Of a stretch of DNA of 22,397 nucleotides, positions 7,509-14,617 are shown one piece after another. Under the pieces are notes generated by a model. The model was not told the DNA's origin and did no database searches. It saw only the letters and a list, made by a program, of their open reading frames with translations. Both the position numbers and the translations under genes were made by a program. The DNA is from JBFMFE01 sp040752295 (GTDB taxonomy: Bacteria; UBP15; UBA6099; JBFMBQ01), in the NCBI GenBank assembly GCA_040752295.1, contig JBFMFE010000289.1, forward strand, positions 1 through 22,397, given 5' to 3'. Numbering within the stretch: position 1 is the first letter of the stretch; each line of letters opens with the position of its first letter.

Positions 7509-7537
7509 AGTCTAACACAATTCCGCCCCGCCGAAAA
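7509..7537 (-). promoter_or_regulatory. Promoter candidate for tRNA-Gln and hslVU
   Basis: On the minus strand TTTTCG (7537-7532), 17 nt and TAGACT (7514-7509), with the -10 box 18 nt upstream of the tRNA 5' end. The -35 is poor and the -10 matches consensus at 4 of 6. Position rather than sequence strength supports it. Confidence 0.4.
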
Positions 7538-7706
7538 ACATTACGGCGCCACGCTTTTTCAGACACCATTGGAACCGCCCGGCAGCCGCGCGGGCGGGAC
7601 ACGCGGGCATCTGCGCGCCCCGCCCCCAGGATCACAACGACGCTACGGGGCAGTCCGGCGCGAAAGCGCGACCCGGAACCGACGCACGGACGGGCGGTCA
7701 GGCCGA

Positions 7707-8009
7707 TCACGTCAGCAGGTGACCTAAATGTACGTTCGAGAGGACTTTTTTTATGTCCGGATTTACACGGCTTATCTTGAGCGTCAGCTCTCTCTTCCGC
7801 ATCTTTTCGGCGATGTCCACCATCGCGCCCAGCCCGACCGAATCCACGAAGTCAAGCTCCCACAAATCCAGGACGGTCACCCTCGAACCGTTCCTCTCTA
7901 TCCTCTCCATCAGCTTCTTCTTGAATTCGCCCGCGTTCTCACGCACAAGCTCGCCTTTAAGGTGGATCACGTTGTCCGAAAACCTGCGCTTTTCGAATAT
8001 TTCGAGCAT
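7707..8009 (-). CDS. STAS domain protein (anti-anti-sigma factor-like)
   Basis: About 100 residues forming a single STAS domain, as in SpoIIAA/RsbV-type antagonists. The central LDLWELDFVDSVGLGAM is the family signature, with the Ser of DSVGLG in the position phosphorylated by a partner kinase in SpoIIAA and RsbV. Such proteins bind anti-sigma kinases and release a sigma factor, or act in other partner-switching circuits. The second Met (codon at 8009) is preferred because GAGGT (8020-8016) sits 6 nt before it; that motif directly abuts the earlier ATG at 8015. No anti-sigma kinase or PP2C phosphatase gene is in the window, so the partner is elsewhere. A minus-strand gene for a 73-residue protein ends 164 nt upstream. 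Confidence 0.88.
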   Translation of the reverse strand: MLEIFEKRRFSDNVIHLKGELVRENAGEFKKKLMERIERNGSRVTVLDLWELDFVDSVGLGAMVDIAEKMRKRELTLKISRVNPDIKKVLSNVHLGHLLT

Positions 8010-8179
8010 ATCCATACCTCACACACTCTACTTTCATTTTAAGTTACCCGCCTTACGAGGACTTTAAACATGAATTTTTGCCCGAAACCGGAACGAAGAC
8101 GCCTCCGCGGCTTCCGGGCGACGCGGAAAACCGCGCCCGCCCCTTCCGCCGCCGCTTTAAAAAACCGGTCTTCGGGAAA

Positions 8180-8401
8180 TCAGATTCTGATGTCGAGCCT
8201 GCTTCCCGTCTGAAGATTGAGGCTTTCGGTGAGTTCCTGAACCACTTCTCCGGGGTCCTGTATGGAGGGGTTGGTGTGGCGTATGGAGTTGGGGTTGAAG
8301 TCGAGGTTTTCCGTCCTGCGCTCGAACTGTTGCATCCGCAGCTGGGTTTGAGCGATGGATTCAGCGTTAGTAAGCAGTCCGGTCGGATTGATTCCCGGCA
8401 T
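8180..8401 (-). CDS. Small protein of unknown function, 73 residues
   Basis: Not recognised. The reading is balanced in composition (Asn, Gln, Thr, Glu, few Arg or Ala runs) unlike the Arg/Pro-rich false frames around it. GGGGAG lies 9 nt before the ATG. It begins MPGINPTGLLTNAESIAQTQ, is probably helical at residues 8-30 and 50-65, and has no signal peptide or membrane segment. The N-terminal helix and the ending QELTESLNLQTGSRLDI are faintly like the terminal helices of short flagellar rod-type proteins, but similarity is too weak for a call. A plus-strand frame of 137 codons covers the same bases; it is less protein-like. Confidence 0.55.
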   Translation of the reverse strand: MPGINPTGLLTNAESIAQTQLRMQQFERRTENLDFNPNSIRHTNPSIQDPGEVVQELTESLNLQTGSRLDIRI

Positions 8402-8627
8402 TTTCGTTCACTCCCCGGCGCAGGTTTTTCGTGGATGGATTATGAACCGCCGGCGTCGAAAAAGTCAATAGTTCAGGGAAGTTTTGCATAAACGGGGTTC
8501 CTTTCGATCGAGCGCTCCGCGGCGCGGGCGGGGGAAAGGGGACGTGCCGGGCGCCGGACGCGCTTTCTCATTTTCCGGTTTCCCGTTAAAATTCGGTCGT
8601 GGGCTTTCCGGGGTCCCGCGGAGTGAA

Positions 8628-9086
8628 ATGAAGACAAACCTCGCCGGTGACGGTCACGTTCACCCGGTCATGATTATCATCGTCATGGCGGCGCTTCTCG
8701 CGGCGGTGGCGGTTGGGGGGACGTACGTCGCGCCGCACGTCATCAGGCGCTGCGAGAACGCGCTGTTCAACCTGTGCGCCGCCCGCATAGACGCCGTCCG
8801 CCGCGCCGCGGTGGAGTACCATCGCGTCAACGGGGTCTATTCGGACGAGGGGCTGTGGAGACACATGAACTTCGGCTCGGACAGGGCGGTGGAAATATGG
8901 GTCGGGAGGGCGTGCACGGGCGCGGGCGGCGAAAGGTGGGACATGAAAACGATGATATACGCCGCCGGAGGCGAGCTTGTCGTCGAGGGCTACACTCGCC
9001 ACGGGAGACCGTGCCGCGTGACCGCCGCCGCGTCGGGTCTGAGGGCTGACAGCTACCGAGACTGCCTGAGGATGGGAGGCGAATGA
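8628..9086 (+). CDS. Single-pass membrane protein, pseudopilin-like
   Basis: About 152 residues. A short polar N-terminus (MKTNLAGDGHVHP) precedes one hydrophobic helix (about 14-36). Next comes an amphipathic helix with IDAVRRAAVEYHRVNGVYSD, the pattern seen after the N-terminal helix of type II/IV minor pseudopilins (a Y..NG.Y block), and then a small beta-rich domain with four cysteines. The canonical prepilin peptidase site (Gly-Phe-Thr-Leu-x-Glu) is absent, so it may be a divergent minor pseudopilin or an unrelated envelope protein. The ATG at 8628 is chosen because GGAG sits 4 nt upstream and the longer upstream frame (to 8484) is Arg/Gly-rich noise. No other secretion or pilus genes adjoin. 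Confidence 0.7.
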   Translation: MKTNLAGDGHVHPVMIIIVMAALLAAVAVGGTYVAPHVIRRCENALFNLCAARIDAVRRAAVEYHRVNGVYSDEGLWRHMNFGSDRAVEIWVGRACTGAGGERWDMKTMIYAAGGELVVEGYTRHGRPCRVTAAASGLRADSYRDCLRMGGE

Positions 9087-9240
9087 GGCGCGCATGGACG
9101 CTCCGCCCGTGCGCCGCGCGCGGACGGAGACGAATTTCCGGCGCGACGCGCGCGGGAGGCGCCCGGAAACGGCTCATGCCGGACCATTTCCGCGCCGGCT
9201 GCGCCCCGGCGGGACGATAATCCATCACGGGAGGAACTGA

Positions 9241-9576
9241 ATGCCGGAAGAGAAAATTCCGATAAGCGATTTCGCGAGACTCGACATCCGGACGGGCGAG
9301 ATTCTGAGCGCTGAGCCGGTGGAGGGCGCGGACAGGCTGTACCGGGTCAGCGTTGACATCGGCGAACCGGCGCCGAGGCAGACGGTGGCGGGGATAAGAC
9401 GATGGTACGGCGCGGGCGAGCTTGCGGGAAAAAAGGTGATCTTTCTCGCCAACCTCGAGCCGGCAAGGATAAGGGGGGTCGAATCACAGGGGATGATACT
9501 CGCCGCCGAAGGACAGGACGGGATCAGCCTCCTCCAGCCCGACCGACCGCTCCCGAACGGATGCAGGGTCAGGTGA
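9241..9576 (+). CDS. tRNA-binding OB-fold protein (MetRS beta / CsaA-like)
   Basis: 111 residues making up one tRNA-binding domain (EMAP II/Arc1p type), the module fused to the C-terminus of many methionyl-tRNA synthetases or free as CsaA or MetG2. It shows ISDFARLDIRTGEI (8-21), DRLYRVSVDIGE (31-42), RQTVAGIRRWY (46-56) and ANLEPARIRGVESQGM (70-85), the last being the family NL.P..rGv.S.GM signature. It probably binds tRNA in trans for a separate MetRS, or is a chaperone-like CsaA homologue. GGAGG lies 7 nt before the ATG. The 154-nt gap before it holds no gene. It is followed by the glycosyltransferase 73 nt later; no functional link is obvious. Confidence 0.92.
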   Translation: MPEEKIPISDFARLDIRTGEILSAEPVEGADRLYRVSVDIGEPAPRQTVAGIRRWYGAGELAGKKVIFLANLEPARIRGVESQGMILAAEGQDGISLLQPDRPLPNGCRVR

Positions 9577-9649
9577 CGGGCGCGCCCCGCCGCCCGCAAA
9601 ACGAAATTACCGAACAACGCGCCCGGGTCCGGACGCGGTGGAGCGCGAC

Positions 9650-10594
9650 GTGCGCCTGTCCATCATCATAGTCAACTACAACACAAGGGACCTTATCGCC
9701 GCCTGTCTGAAGTCAATCCTTTCCGACCCGCCGCGGATGGACTTCGAGATAATCGTGGTTGACAACGCCTCCCGCGACGGCTCGCCGGAGCATATCAAAG
9801 CCGCCTTTCCCGGGGTGAAGCTCGTCGAGAACAGTGAGAACGCGGGTTTTGCGCGCGCGTGCAACCAGGGGTTCCGGCTCTCAACCGGGAGACACATCCT
9901 GTTCCTGAACCCGGACGCCGAAGCCGGATCGGCGGCGCTCGAACACATGGCGGATTTCCTCGAAAAGCGCCCCGACGCGGGCATCGCCGGCGCAAAAACC
10001 GTCAACCTCGACGGCACGGTCGAACCTTCCATTTATTATTTCCCGACGCCCTGGAGGACGTTCGTGGACTCGTTCTACCTCCACAGGGTTTTCCCCGGTC
10101 TCAACGGCTTCGAACACCGCGGGTACACGGCGATCGCCGCCCCGAGGAAGGTGGAGGTGATCTCCGGGTCGTGTTTCATGGTGAAGCGGGAAGTTCTGGA
10201 CCGCGTCGGCGCCTTCGACGAAGAGTTATGGATGTACGGCGAGGACGTGGACCTGTGCTGGCGCGCGCGCAAGGCAGGTTGGAACTCGTACTATCTCCCC
10301 TCGCATCCGGTCATACACAAGCGGGGGACGAGGCACCTCGAGGAAGGCGCCCCGCACGACATCGAGAGGATATGCTGCTCGCATTACAGGTGGCTGTACC
10401 ACTTTTTCGACAAGCATTTTTCTCCGGCGGGGCGGCGCGCTGCGGCATGGATAGTGACCGTCCACGTGAGGGCGAAGCTCGCGGCGCGGAACAAAAGGCT
10501 GCGCGGGGGCGACGACTCGCCGGACAACCTGGCGCGGATCAGCGGGCTGACGCGCGTCCTGCGCGAGCGCGGCGCGGGACAGCGGCGCGGCTGA
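9650..10594 (+). CDS. Family 2 glycosyltransferase, rhamnosyltransferase-like
   Basis: About 314 residues. A GT-A fold transferase opening with RLSIIIVNYNTRDL, a nucleotide-sugar pocket VVDNASRDGS, the metal-binding NPDA (87-90) in place of a strict DXD, and the later GSCFMVKREV...GAFDE.LWMYGEDVDLCWRARKAGW block typical of WbbL/RfbF-like rhamnosyl- or related transferases. It probably adds a sugar to lipid-linked O-antigen or exopolysaccharide at the inner face of the membrane. GTG at 9650 is preferred because GGAG lies 6 nt upstream; GTG at 9638 is in frame and possible. It lies near a WbpD-like acetyltransferase on the opposite strand, hinting at a small surface-polysaccharide locus. The repeat tract begins right after the stop. 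Confidence 0.9.
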   Translation: MRLSIIIVNYNTRDLIAACLKSILSDPPRMDFEIIVVDNASRDGSPEHIKAAFPGVKLVENSENAGFARACNQGFRLSTGRHILFLNPDAEAGSAALEHMADFLEKRPDAGIAGAKTVNLDGTVEPSIYYFPTPWRTFVDSFYLHRVFPGLNGFEHRGYTAIAAPRKVEVISGSCFMVKREVLDRVGAFDEELWMYGEDVDLCWRARKAGWNSYYLPSHPVIHKRGTRHLEEGAPHDIERICCSHYRWLYHFFDKHFSPAGRRAAAWIVTVHVRAKLAARNKRLRGGDDSPDNLARISGLTRVLRERGAGQRRG

Positions 10595-10605
10595 CCCGCC
10601 GCCCC

Positions 10606-10720
10606 CGGCGGGCGCAGGCAGGCGCAGGCAGGCAGCGGGGCAGGCAGGCGCACAGGCAGGCAACGCACAGGCAGGCGGCAGACAGGCAGTCCTGGGCCGG
10701 CCTGCCGGCAGGCAGGCGGA
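10606..10720. repeat. CAGGCAGG-type repeat tract 1
   Basis: At least eight copies of GGCAGGC or GCAGGCAG occur in about 110 nt, broken by CGC, ACA and AACG. The tract ends with the perfect 14-nt palindrome GCCTGCCGGCAGGC (10700-10713). No coding frame is credible here. It runs directly into the 46-nt core element. Confidence 0.8.
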
Positions 10721-10760
10721 TGACGCCGCAACCCATCGTGACGAAGAATGTGCGAAAGTT
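10715..10760 (+). repeat. 46-nt core element, copy 1
   Basis: Begins GGCGGATGACGCCGCA and includes CCCATCGTGACGAAGAA and GTGCGAAAGTT. Matches the inverted copy at 16998-17043 at 43 of 46 positions. The first 15 nt can form a small GCGG/CCGC hairpin. Both copies are preceded, in element orientation, by a pyrimidine/purine-biased repeat tract. Confidence 0.85.
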
Positions 10761-10775
10761 AAATGTAGGGCGGCC

Positions 10776-10796
10776 TGCCTGTGCGGCAGACAGGCA
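10776..10796. repeat. TGCCTGT/ACAGGCA hairpin
   Basis: Perfect 7-bp stem (10776-10782 with 10790-10796), 7-nt loop, of the same sequence family as tract 1 and 16 nt after the core element. The remaining 115 nt to the next stop codon hold nothing identifiable. Confidence 0.6.
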
Positions 10797-10911
10797 TCTC
10801 CGTATGCCGCCGCCTAATCTGATATTTTTGACTTTTCGCGCCGGAATCAATATTCGGCGCCGGCGTTTTGAAAATACGGACTGGAGGTTACGTAAACGGC
10901 GGGCGCCGCTT

Positions 10912-11508
10912 TTACACGGACGGGGAACCGGAGCGGGGGCGGAGCGTGCCCTTCAGCTCGACGTACCGCTCCCCGCACGCGGGGCACGCCGGCTCGGAGG
11001 CGCCTCCGGGCAGGCGCGCCCCGCACCGGCAGACCCAGCCCGCGCGCCTCGCGGGATTCCCCATCACCAGCGCGTACGCCGGTACGTCCCCCGTGACCAC
11101 CGCCCCCGCGCCCACGAAGCACCACTCGCCCAGAGTGTTGCCGCACAGCACCGTAGCGTTCGCGCCCACCGTGGCGCCCCTCCTCACGAGCGTGGGTCGA
11201 AACTCGTCCTTCCGCTCGACCGCGCTCCGCGGGTTGATCACGTTCGTGAATACCGCGGACGGTCCGCAGAACACCTCGTCCTCCAGCGTCACGCCCTCGT
11301 ACACCGACACGTTGTTCTGTATCTTCACGCGGCGACCGATCCTCACGCCCGCGCCGATGTACACGTTCATCCCGATGTTCGTCCCCTCGCCGATGAACGC
11401 TCCCTCGCGCACGTGCGAGAAGTGCCACACCCTGACGCCGCTTTCAATCGTGCACGGCGCGTCAATCACCGCCGTGGGATGCGCGAAATATCCCCTCTCA
11501 CGCTTCAA
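10912..11508 (-). CDS. UDP-sugar N-acetyltransferase, WbpD/WlbB-like (left-handed beta-helix)
   Basis: 198 residues built of hexapeptide repeats. The run VWHFSHVREGAFIGEGTNIG, then KIQNNVSVYEGVTLEDEVFCG, then FTNVINPRSAVERKDEFRPT matches WbpD/WlbB enzymes, which acetylate the 3-amino group of UDP-2-acetamido-3-amino-2,3-dideoxy-glucuronate for O-antigen synthesis. The C-terminal extension has four cysteines (CRCG...CPACG) resembling a zinc ribbon, also seen in some family members. The start is TTG at 11508 with AGGAG 6 nt upstream, a convincing pair. The other pathway genes (WbpA, WbpB, WbpE) are not here; a Gfo/Idh/MocA gene at 3377 could be a WbpB-type dehydrogenase but is distant. It is convergent with the glycosyltransferase. 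Confidence 0.93.
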   Translation of the reverse strand: MKRERGYFAHPTAVIDAPCTIESGVRVWHFSHVREGAFIGEGTNIGMNVYIGAGVRIGRRVKIQNNVSVYEGVTLEDEVFCGPSAVFTNVINPRSAVERKDEFRPTLVRRGATVGANATVLCGNTLGEWCFVGAGAVVTGDVPAYALVMGNPARRAGWVCRCGARLPGGASEPACPACGERYVELKGTLRPRSGSPSV

Positions 11509-11566
11509 CGCCGGCTCCTTTCAGCGGAAGCGGACTCACGCCGCCGGATATGGATATTTTAACCCG

Positions 11567-11606
11567 CATTCGTAGGCTCCATCACAGAGGATGGAGCCAG
11601 CGAATG
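11567..11606. repeat. 40-nt two-part hairpin
   Basis: GGCTCCATC (11575-11583) pairs with GATGGAGCC (11590-11598) around a 6-nt loop. Outside it CATTCG (11567-11572) pairs with CGAATG (11601-11606), with 2-nt bulges on both sides. The perfect total of 15 bp and lack of a U-run suggest a repeat hairpin rather than a terminator. Confidence 0.6.
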
Positions 11607-11612
11607 AATAAC

Positions 11613-11683
11613 GAACCGGGAATATCGAATGACGAAGCGTTTTCCCCTTCGACATTCCACGGTTCCTTGTTCGATATTCGATA
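11613..11683. repeat. GGAATATCGAATGACGAA / TTCGATATTCGA element
   Basis: GGAATATCGAATGACGAA (about 11622-11639) is followed by CTTCGACATTCC and then by TTCCTTGTTCGATATTCGATA (11663-11683). The arms are partial inverted copies of each other. The last 21 nt match 22121-22141 at 19 of 21 positions. Confidence 0.65.
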
Positions 11684-11827
11684 CCTGTCTGCCGTGCTCG
11701 GCACAGGCAGGTTTAATTTGCGGCAGCCGCCGGGTGCCTGCCTGTGCCGCCTGCCCCGTTTGCCTGTGCGCTTGCCTGGCGGCAGACAATCTGGAGCGGT
11801 AGGCAGGCGCCCGGCACGGCAGACAGG
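11684..11827. repeat. 144-nt CAGGCAGG-type tract with 14-bp inverted ends (MITE-like)
   Basis: Bounded by CCTGTCTGCCGTGC (11684-11697) and its exact reverse complement GCACGGCAGACAGG (11814-11827). The interior carries several copies of CACAGGCAGG or GCCTGCCTGTGC in both orientations. No frame inside looks coding. It fills most of the 390-nt gap between two minus-strand genes. Confidence 0.75.
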
Positions 11828-11898
11828 ATTGATGAAACTATTTTTTGCTCCCCTCGGTAATCCCGTCGGAGGTCTCCTGCGGGGACGACGCTCCCGCC

Positions 11899-12507
11899 TC
11901 ATTCCCCCGCCGCACCGGGAACGCCGAAAAGAAATATGAAGTCCTCGAACGAGACCTCTTCCTTTTCCGTGCGGTTGAGCAATCCGTGTGAGACGCGCTT
12001 TCCTGCCTGTATCAGCTCGAACGCGCCGGCGGGCTTTTTTCCGAGGTACGCCGCCGCCGCGTCGCCGCTCTTCAGACCGTCTTCTGTCCCGGCGTTGATT
12101 AAGCACCGCATCGTGTATCCCGCGGGGATGCAGTACCGCGCCCTGACCGGTTCTTTCGTCGTTTCCCTCTTGACGGCGGAGGGAGGTTCGGCGGGGAAGA
12201 TCACGACGTCGTCGCCCGGGTCGAGGCTCAACTCCGGCTCGCGCCCCGTGAATTCCCCCCACGCGTGGTACACGCCGGCGTAGTACACGGTGAATATCCC
12301 GGTGATCTCCCCGTTTCTCACCACCGGGAACTCGCGCCCCGCCGTCACGTCCTTGAGAGGGTAGGTCTCGACGACGCCGCGCGTCCCAGCGCGCCACGCG
12401 GAAATCACCTCGCGCGCGTCGGTTTCGCCGAGCGCGTACGTGCCGCTGAAAAGAAGAATCCCGAGGGCGGCTGCCGCCGGGGGGATTCTCTTGAATGACG
12501 CGTTCAT
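11899..12507 (-). CDS. Exported protein of unknown function
   Basis: 202 residues with a Sec-type signal peptide: basic start MNASFKR, hydrophobic stretch about 9-22, and a likely cut after the Ala-Leu-Gly near 26. The mature part is beta-rich, with KDVTAGREFPVVRNGEITG and YHAWGEFTGREPELSLDPGD recalling small beta-barrel or SH3-like envelope domains, but no family is recognised. Two Cys are present. AGG lies 7 nt before the ATG. It follows the large lipoprotein gene after only 15 nt and so is probably translated from the same mRNA, pointing to a shared envelope role. Confidence 0.8.
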   Translation of the reverse strand: MNASFKRIPPAAAALGILLFSGTYALGETDAREVISAWRAGTRGVVETYPLKDVTAGREFPVVRNGEITGIFTVYYAGVYHAWGEFTGREPELSLDPGDDVVIFPAEPPSAVKRETTKEPVRARYCIPAGYTMRCLINAGTEDGLKSGDAAAAYLGKKPAGAFELIQAGKRVSHGLLNRTEKEEVSFEDFIFLFGVPGAAGE

Positions 12508-12522
12508 CCCGGCGCCTTTGTC

Positions 12523-14388
12523 CTACTGGAGATAGGGTTCCAGGTTGATGTAAAGCACGGCAAGTTCCGATGCGACACCCGCGGCGTCGAGCGCCGCCGA
12601 GATGGACGCCGCGTTCGCGTCGCTCTGTTTCATCAGCTCAATCATCTGCTGTATCCTGGAGCCGCCCGTGCCGAGGGCGATCATCAGCGTGTCGTTCTCG
12701 CCGCTCTGTATCCACTGCGCGATGCCGGTGATGGTGGAATCCAGAAGCGGGAGCGGCTTTTCGTAGTGCGTTTCGAGCAGCGCCATGATCTCCGCCTGCG
12801 TGGGGCAGTTTGTCCCCGTCTGGGTTCTCGTGGCGGGATCGAACGCGCAGTCGGTTTTACCGTAGTATCTGTCGTAGAGTTCGAGCGCCTTCTGTGTCGT
12901 GGCGGCGGACAGATAGTCGTTCAGCACGTCCTCCACCTGGGCGCGCGTGTGGGTCGAGGAGAGCGCCGAGAGGTCTCGCGCGAGGACCATAAGGTTGTCG
13001 GTCTTGGCGCGGTCGTACATGTCGAACGGTTCGAGGAGTTTGGCGAGTTCCGCCTGGAACGACGCGAGCGCCCACATCGCGACGAGGTCGTTCATGATCT
13101 GCGCTGAGCCGCCGCCCGTGCTGGCGCCGAAGTTCTTGAGCACTTCCACGAGGGCGTCGAAGGTCTGCACTGCCTCGGCGAGCGTCATGTTCTGGTCGGT
13201 GAGCACCTCGATGAACATCCACTCGATGACGTCGTAGGCGCTGATGACGGAGATGAGGTCGTTTGTGCCGACGAGCGCTGAGAGGTCGGCGGCGGCGGAG
13301 GCGATCGCCGCGTTGTAGTAAGCCGAGCGCAGGTCCGAGATCAGAAGCTCCACGTCGTTGTTGGCGAAGTCCGTCGAGGCGAGGGCGTGGAGGAGAGCGC
13401 GCTTGATCGCGATCAGGCGCGAGCCGCCGGTCAGCGCGGCGTCGTCGTACTTCGCGACGGCGTTCGCGGTCGCCGCGATGAGTTCCGAAAGCTCCGGCGC
13501 GACGTCTATGCGCGTGAAATCCGTGTACGAGGCGAGCGCCGCCATGTCCACTATCTTCTGTATGACGCTCAAATCCTGATTCTTGTCGATCGCGTAGAGC
13601 GTCTCCGCCGTCGTGGCGCCGCCGGTGTCAACCCTGAATTCCACCTCGAGGTCGGCGAGCGCCGACTGAACGTCCGCGGAGAGGGCGGCGTCCCCGGAGT
13701 CAATCTGCGTCTCGTAGCAGTTCGCGCGCGTGGGTCCGTCCTGTATGCCGCCGCAGTTCTGTATCGCGGGGTACACCTCGGCGACCAGGTCGCTCGCATC
13801 CTGCGCGGTGTCTATGGAGTCGAGATTCACGCTGTTGGCGTTCATCAGCACTACCACTTCATGGAGTTGAGCGAGCGACAGAGTGTCGGAGGAAAGAACG
13901 AAGATGTCCGCCGACGTCGTGGTCACGTCGTTGGCGGCAAGCCCCGTCAGGTTCGTCGAGAGGTCGTCCAGCGCGAGACGCACGTTGGAGTCCGAGCCCG
14001 CCGCCGCCACGAGCGCCTCGACTATCACGTCGAGCGACGCTTTGTTTCCGAGGTTCACGGTTAGGTTGCATCGCCCGCTCGGGTCGGTACGGTCGGACGC
14101 CGAGTTCAGAAGCTTCCGGGACGCGTCCTTCGCCCAGTAAACGATCACGGGCGTATCCGCCACGGCGGCTGACGCCGACCTGTCCGCCGCCCGCCCTTCG
14201 GCGGAAGCGGCGCGCGACGCGCCGTTCTGGAAATCCACCTGGACAGTGACGATCCTGTCGGGCGTTCCGCCCCCGCCGCCTGCTGCTCCTCCTCCCCCTC
14301 CTCCTCCCCCGCAGCCGGCGACTGAGATTGCGGCGCACAGCGCGACCGCGCCGGCGAGGTTTATCCCGCTCGAAAACGTCTTTTTCAC
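12523..14388 (-). CDS. Large lipoprotein with polyglycine linker, function unknown
   Basis: 621 residues. Starts with GTG at 14388, with GAGGTG 5 nt upstream. The signal peptide ends in the lipobox VAGC (23-26); Cys26 would be lipidated, and the following residues CGGGGGGGG are a flexible tether. The next residue after Cys is Gly, not Asp, so outer-membrane sorting is expected by the E. coli rule. A beta-rich domain with VTVQVDFQNG and TPVIVYWAKD (about 45-115) is followed by a long acidic, mainly helical region rich in Ala, Leu, Asp and Ser up to the end, with only a few Cys. No catalytic motif is seen. It may be a surface or periplasmic structural protein. It forms a pair with the exported protein downstream. 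Confidence 0.85.
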   Translation of the reverse strand: MKKTFSSGINLAGAVALCAAISVAGCGGGGGGGGAAGGGGGTPDRIVTVQVDFQNGASRAASAEGRAADRSASAAVADTPVIVYWAKDASRKLLNSASDRTDPSGRCNLTVNLGNKASLDVIVEALVAAAGSDSNVRLALDDLSTNLTGLAANDVTTTSADIFVLSSDTLSLAQLHEVVVLMNANSVNLDSIDTAQDASDLVAEVYPAIQNCGGIQDGPTRANCYETQIDSGDAALSADVQSALADLEVEFRVDTGGATTAETLYAIDKNQDLSVIQKIVDMAALASYTDFTRIDVAPELSELIAATANAVAKYDDAALTGGSRLIAIKRALLHALASTDFANNDVELLISDLRSAYYNAAIASAAADLSALVGTNDLISVISAYDVIEWMFIEVLTDQNMTLAEAVQTFDALVEVLKNFGASTGGGSAQIMNDLVAMWALASFQAELAKLLEPFDMYDRAKTDNLMVLARDLSALSSTHTRAQVEDVLNDYLSAATTQKALELYDRYYGKTDCAFDPATRTQTGTNCPTQAEIMALLETHYEKPLPLLDSTITGIAQWIQSGENDTLMIALGTGGSRIQQMIELMKQSDANAASISAALDAAGVASELAVLYINLEPYLQ

Positions 14389-14535
14389 GGCGTCACCTCA
14401 TGCTCGTTTTTTTAATGCCCGAACCGCTGTACCTTCAGGAGCGATCAGGCTCCACCTTTAATTTTAGCCTCGACCCGCCGCCGGGGTCAACCGCGCAATT
14501 GCGCGCGGCGCTCCGCCCCCTCTTTCGGCGTTCCC

Positions 14536-14562
14536 CGTCCGACCGACCATGACGGTCGGACG
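14536..14562. terminator. Hairpin after the acyl-CoA synthetase alpha gene (1)
   Basis: CGTCCGACC (14536-14544) and GGTCGGACG (14554-14562), perfect 9 bp with a 9-nt loop. It lies 56 nt past the alpha-subunit stop. No U-run on the minus strand, so it may act in mRNA stability instead. Confidence 0.4.
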
Positions 14563-14571
14563 CGGGTTTTC

Positions 14572-14591
14572 CCCGCCCGTTCCGGGGCGGG
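14572..14591. terminator. Hairpin after the acyl-CoA synthetase alpha gene (2)
   Basis: CCCGCCC (14572-14578) and GGGCGGG (14585-14591) with a 6-nt loop, 27 nt beyond the alpha stop on the minus strand. Strong GC stem without a clear U-run. The rest of the 14389-14617 gap has only a small GGAGC/GCTCC hairpin near 14433. Confidence 0.4.
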
Positions 14592-14617
14592 TGCTTATAT
14601 TGCAGGAGTCGTTTCGA

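Noticed and set aside
7507..7710. 67-codon minus-strand frame upstream of tRNA-Gln
   Set aside because: Arg/Gly/Val-rich, overlaps the tRNA promoter candidate and has no SD; the 216-nt gap appears non-coding.
8078..8491. 137-codon plus-strand frame
   Set aside because: Covers the more protein-like 73-residue minus-strand gene and starts in Pro/Arg-rich sequence.
9087..9240. Gene between the pseudopilin-like and tRNA-binding genes
   Set aside because: All frames are Arg/Pro-rich with no SD; nothing supported.
10606..11830. CRISPR array from the repeated CAGGCAGG motifs
   Set aside because: Repeat units are too short and irregular, with no constant-length spacers and no cas gene in the window.
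14420..14460. Riboswitch upstream of the lipoprotein gene
   Set aside because: Only a five-pair GGAGC/GCTCC hairpin is present; no known aptamer pattern fits.
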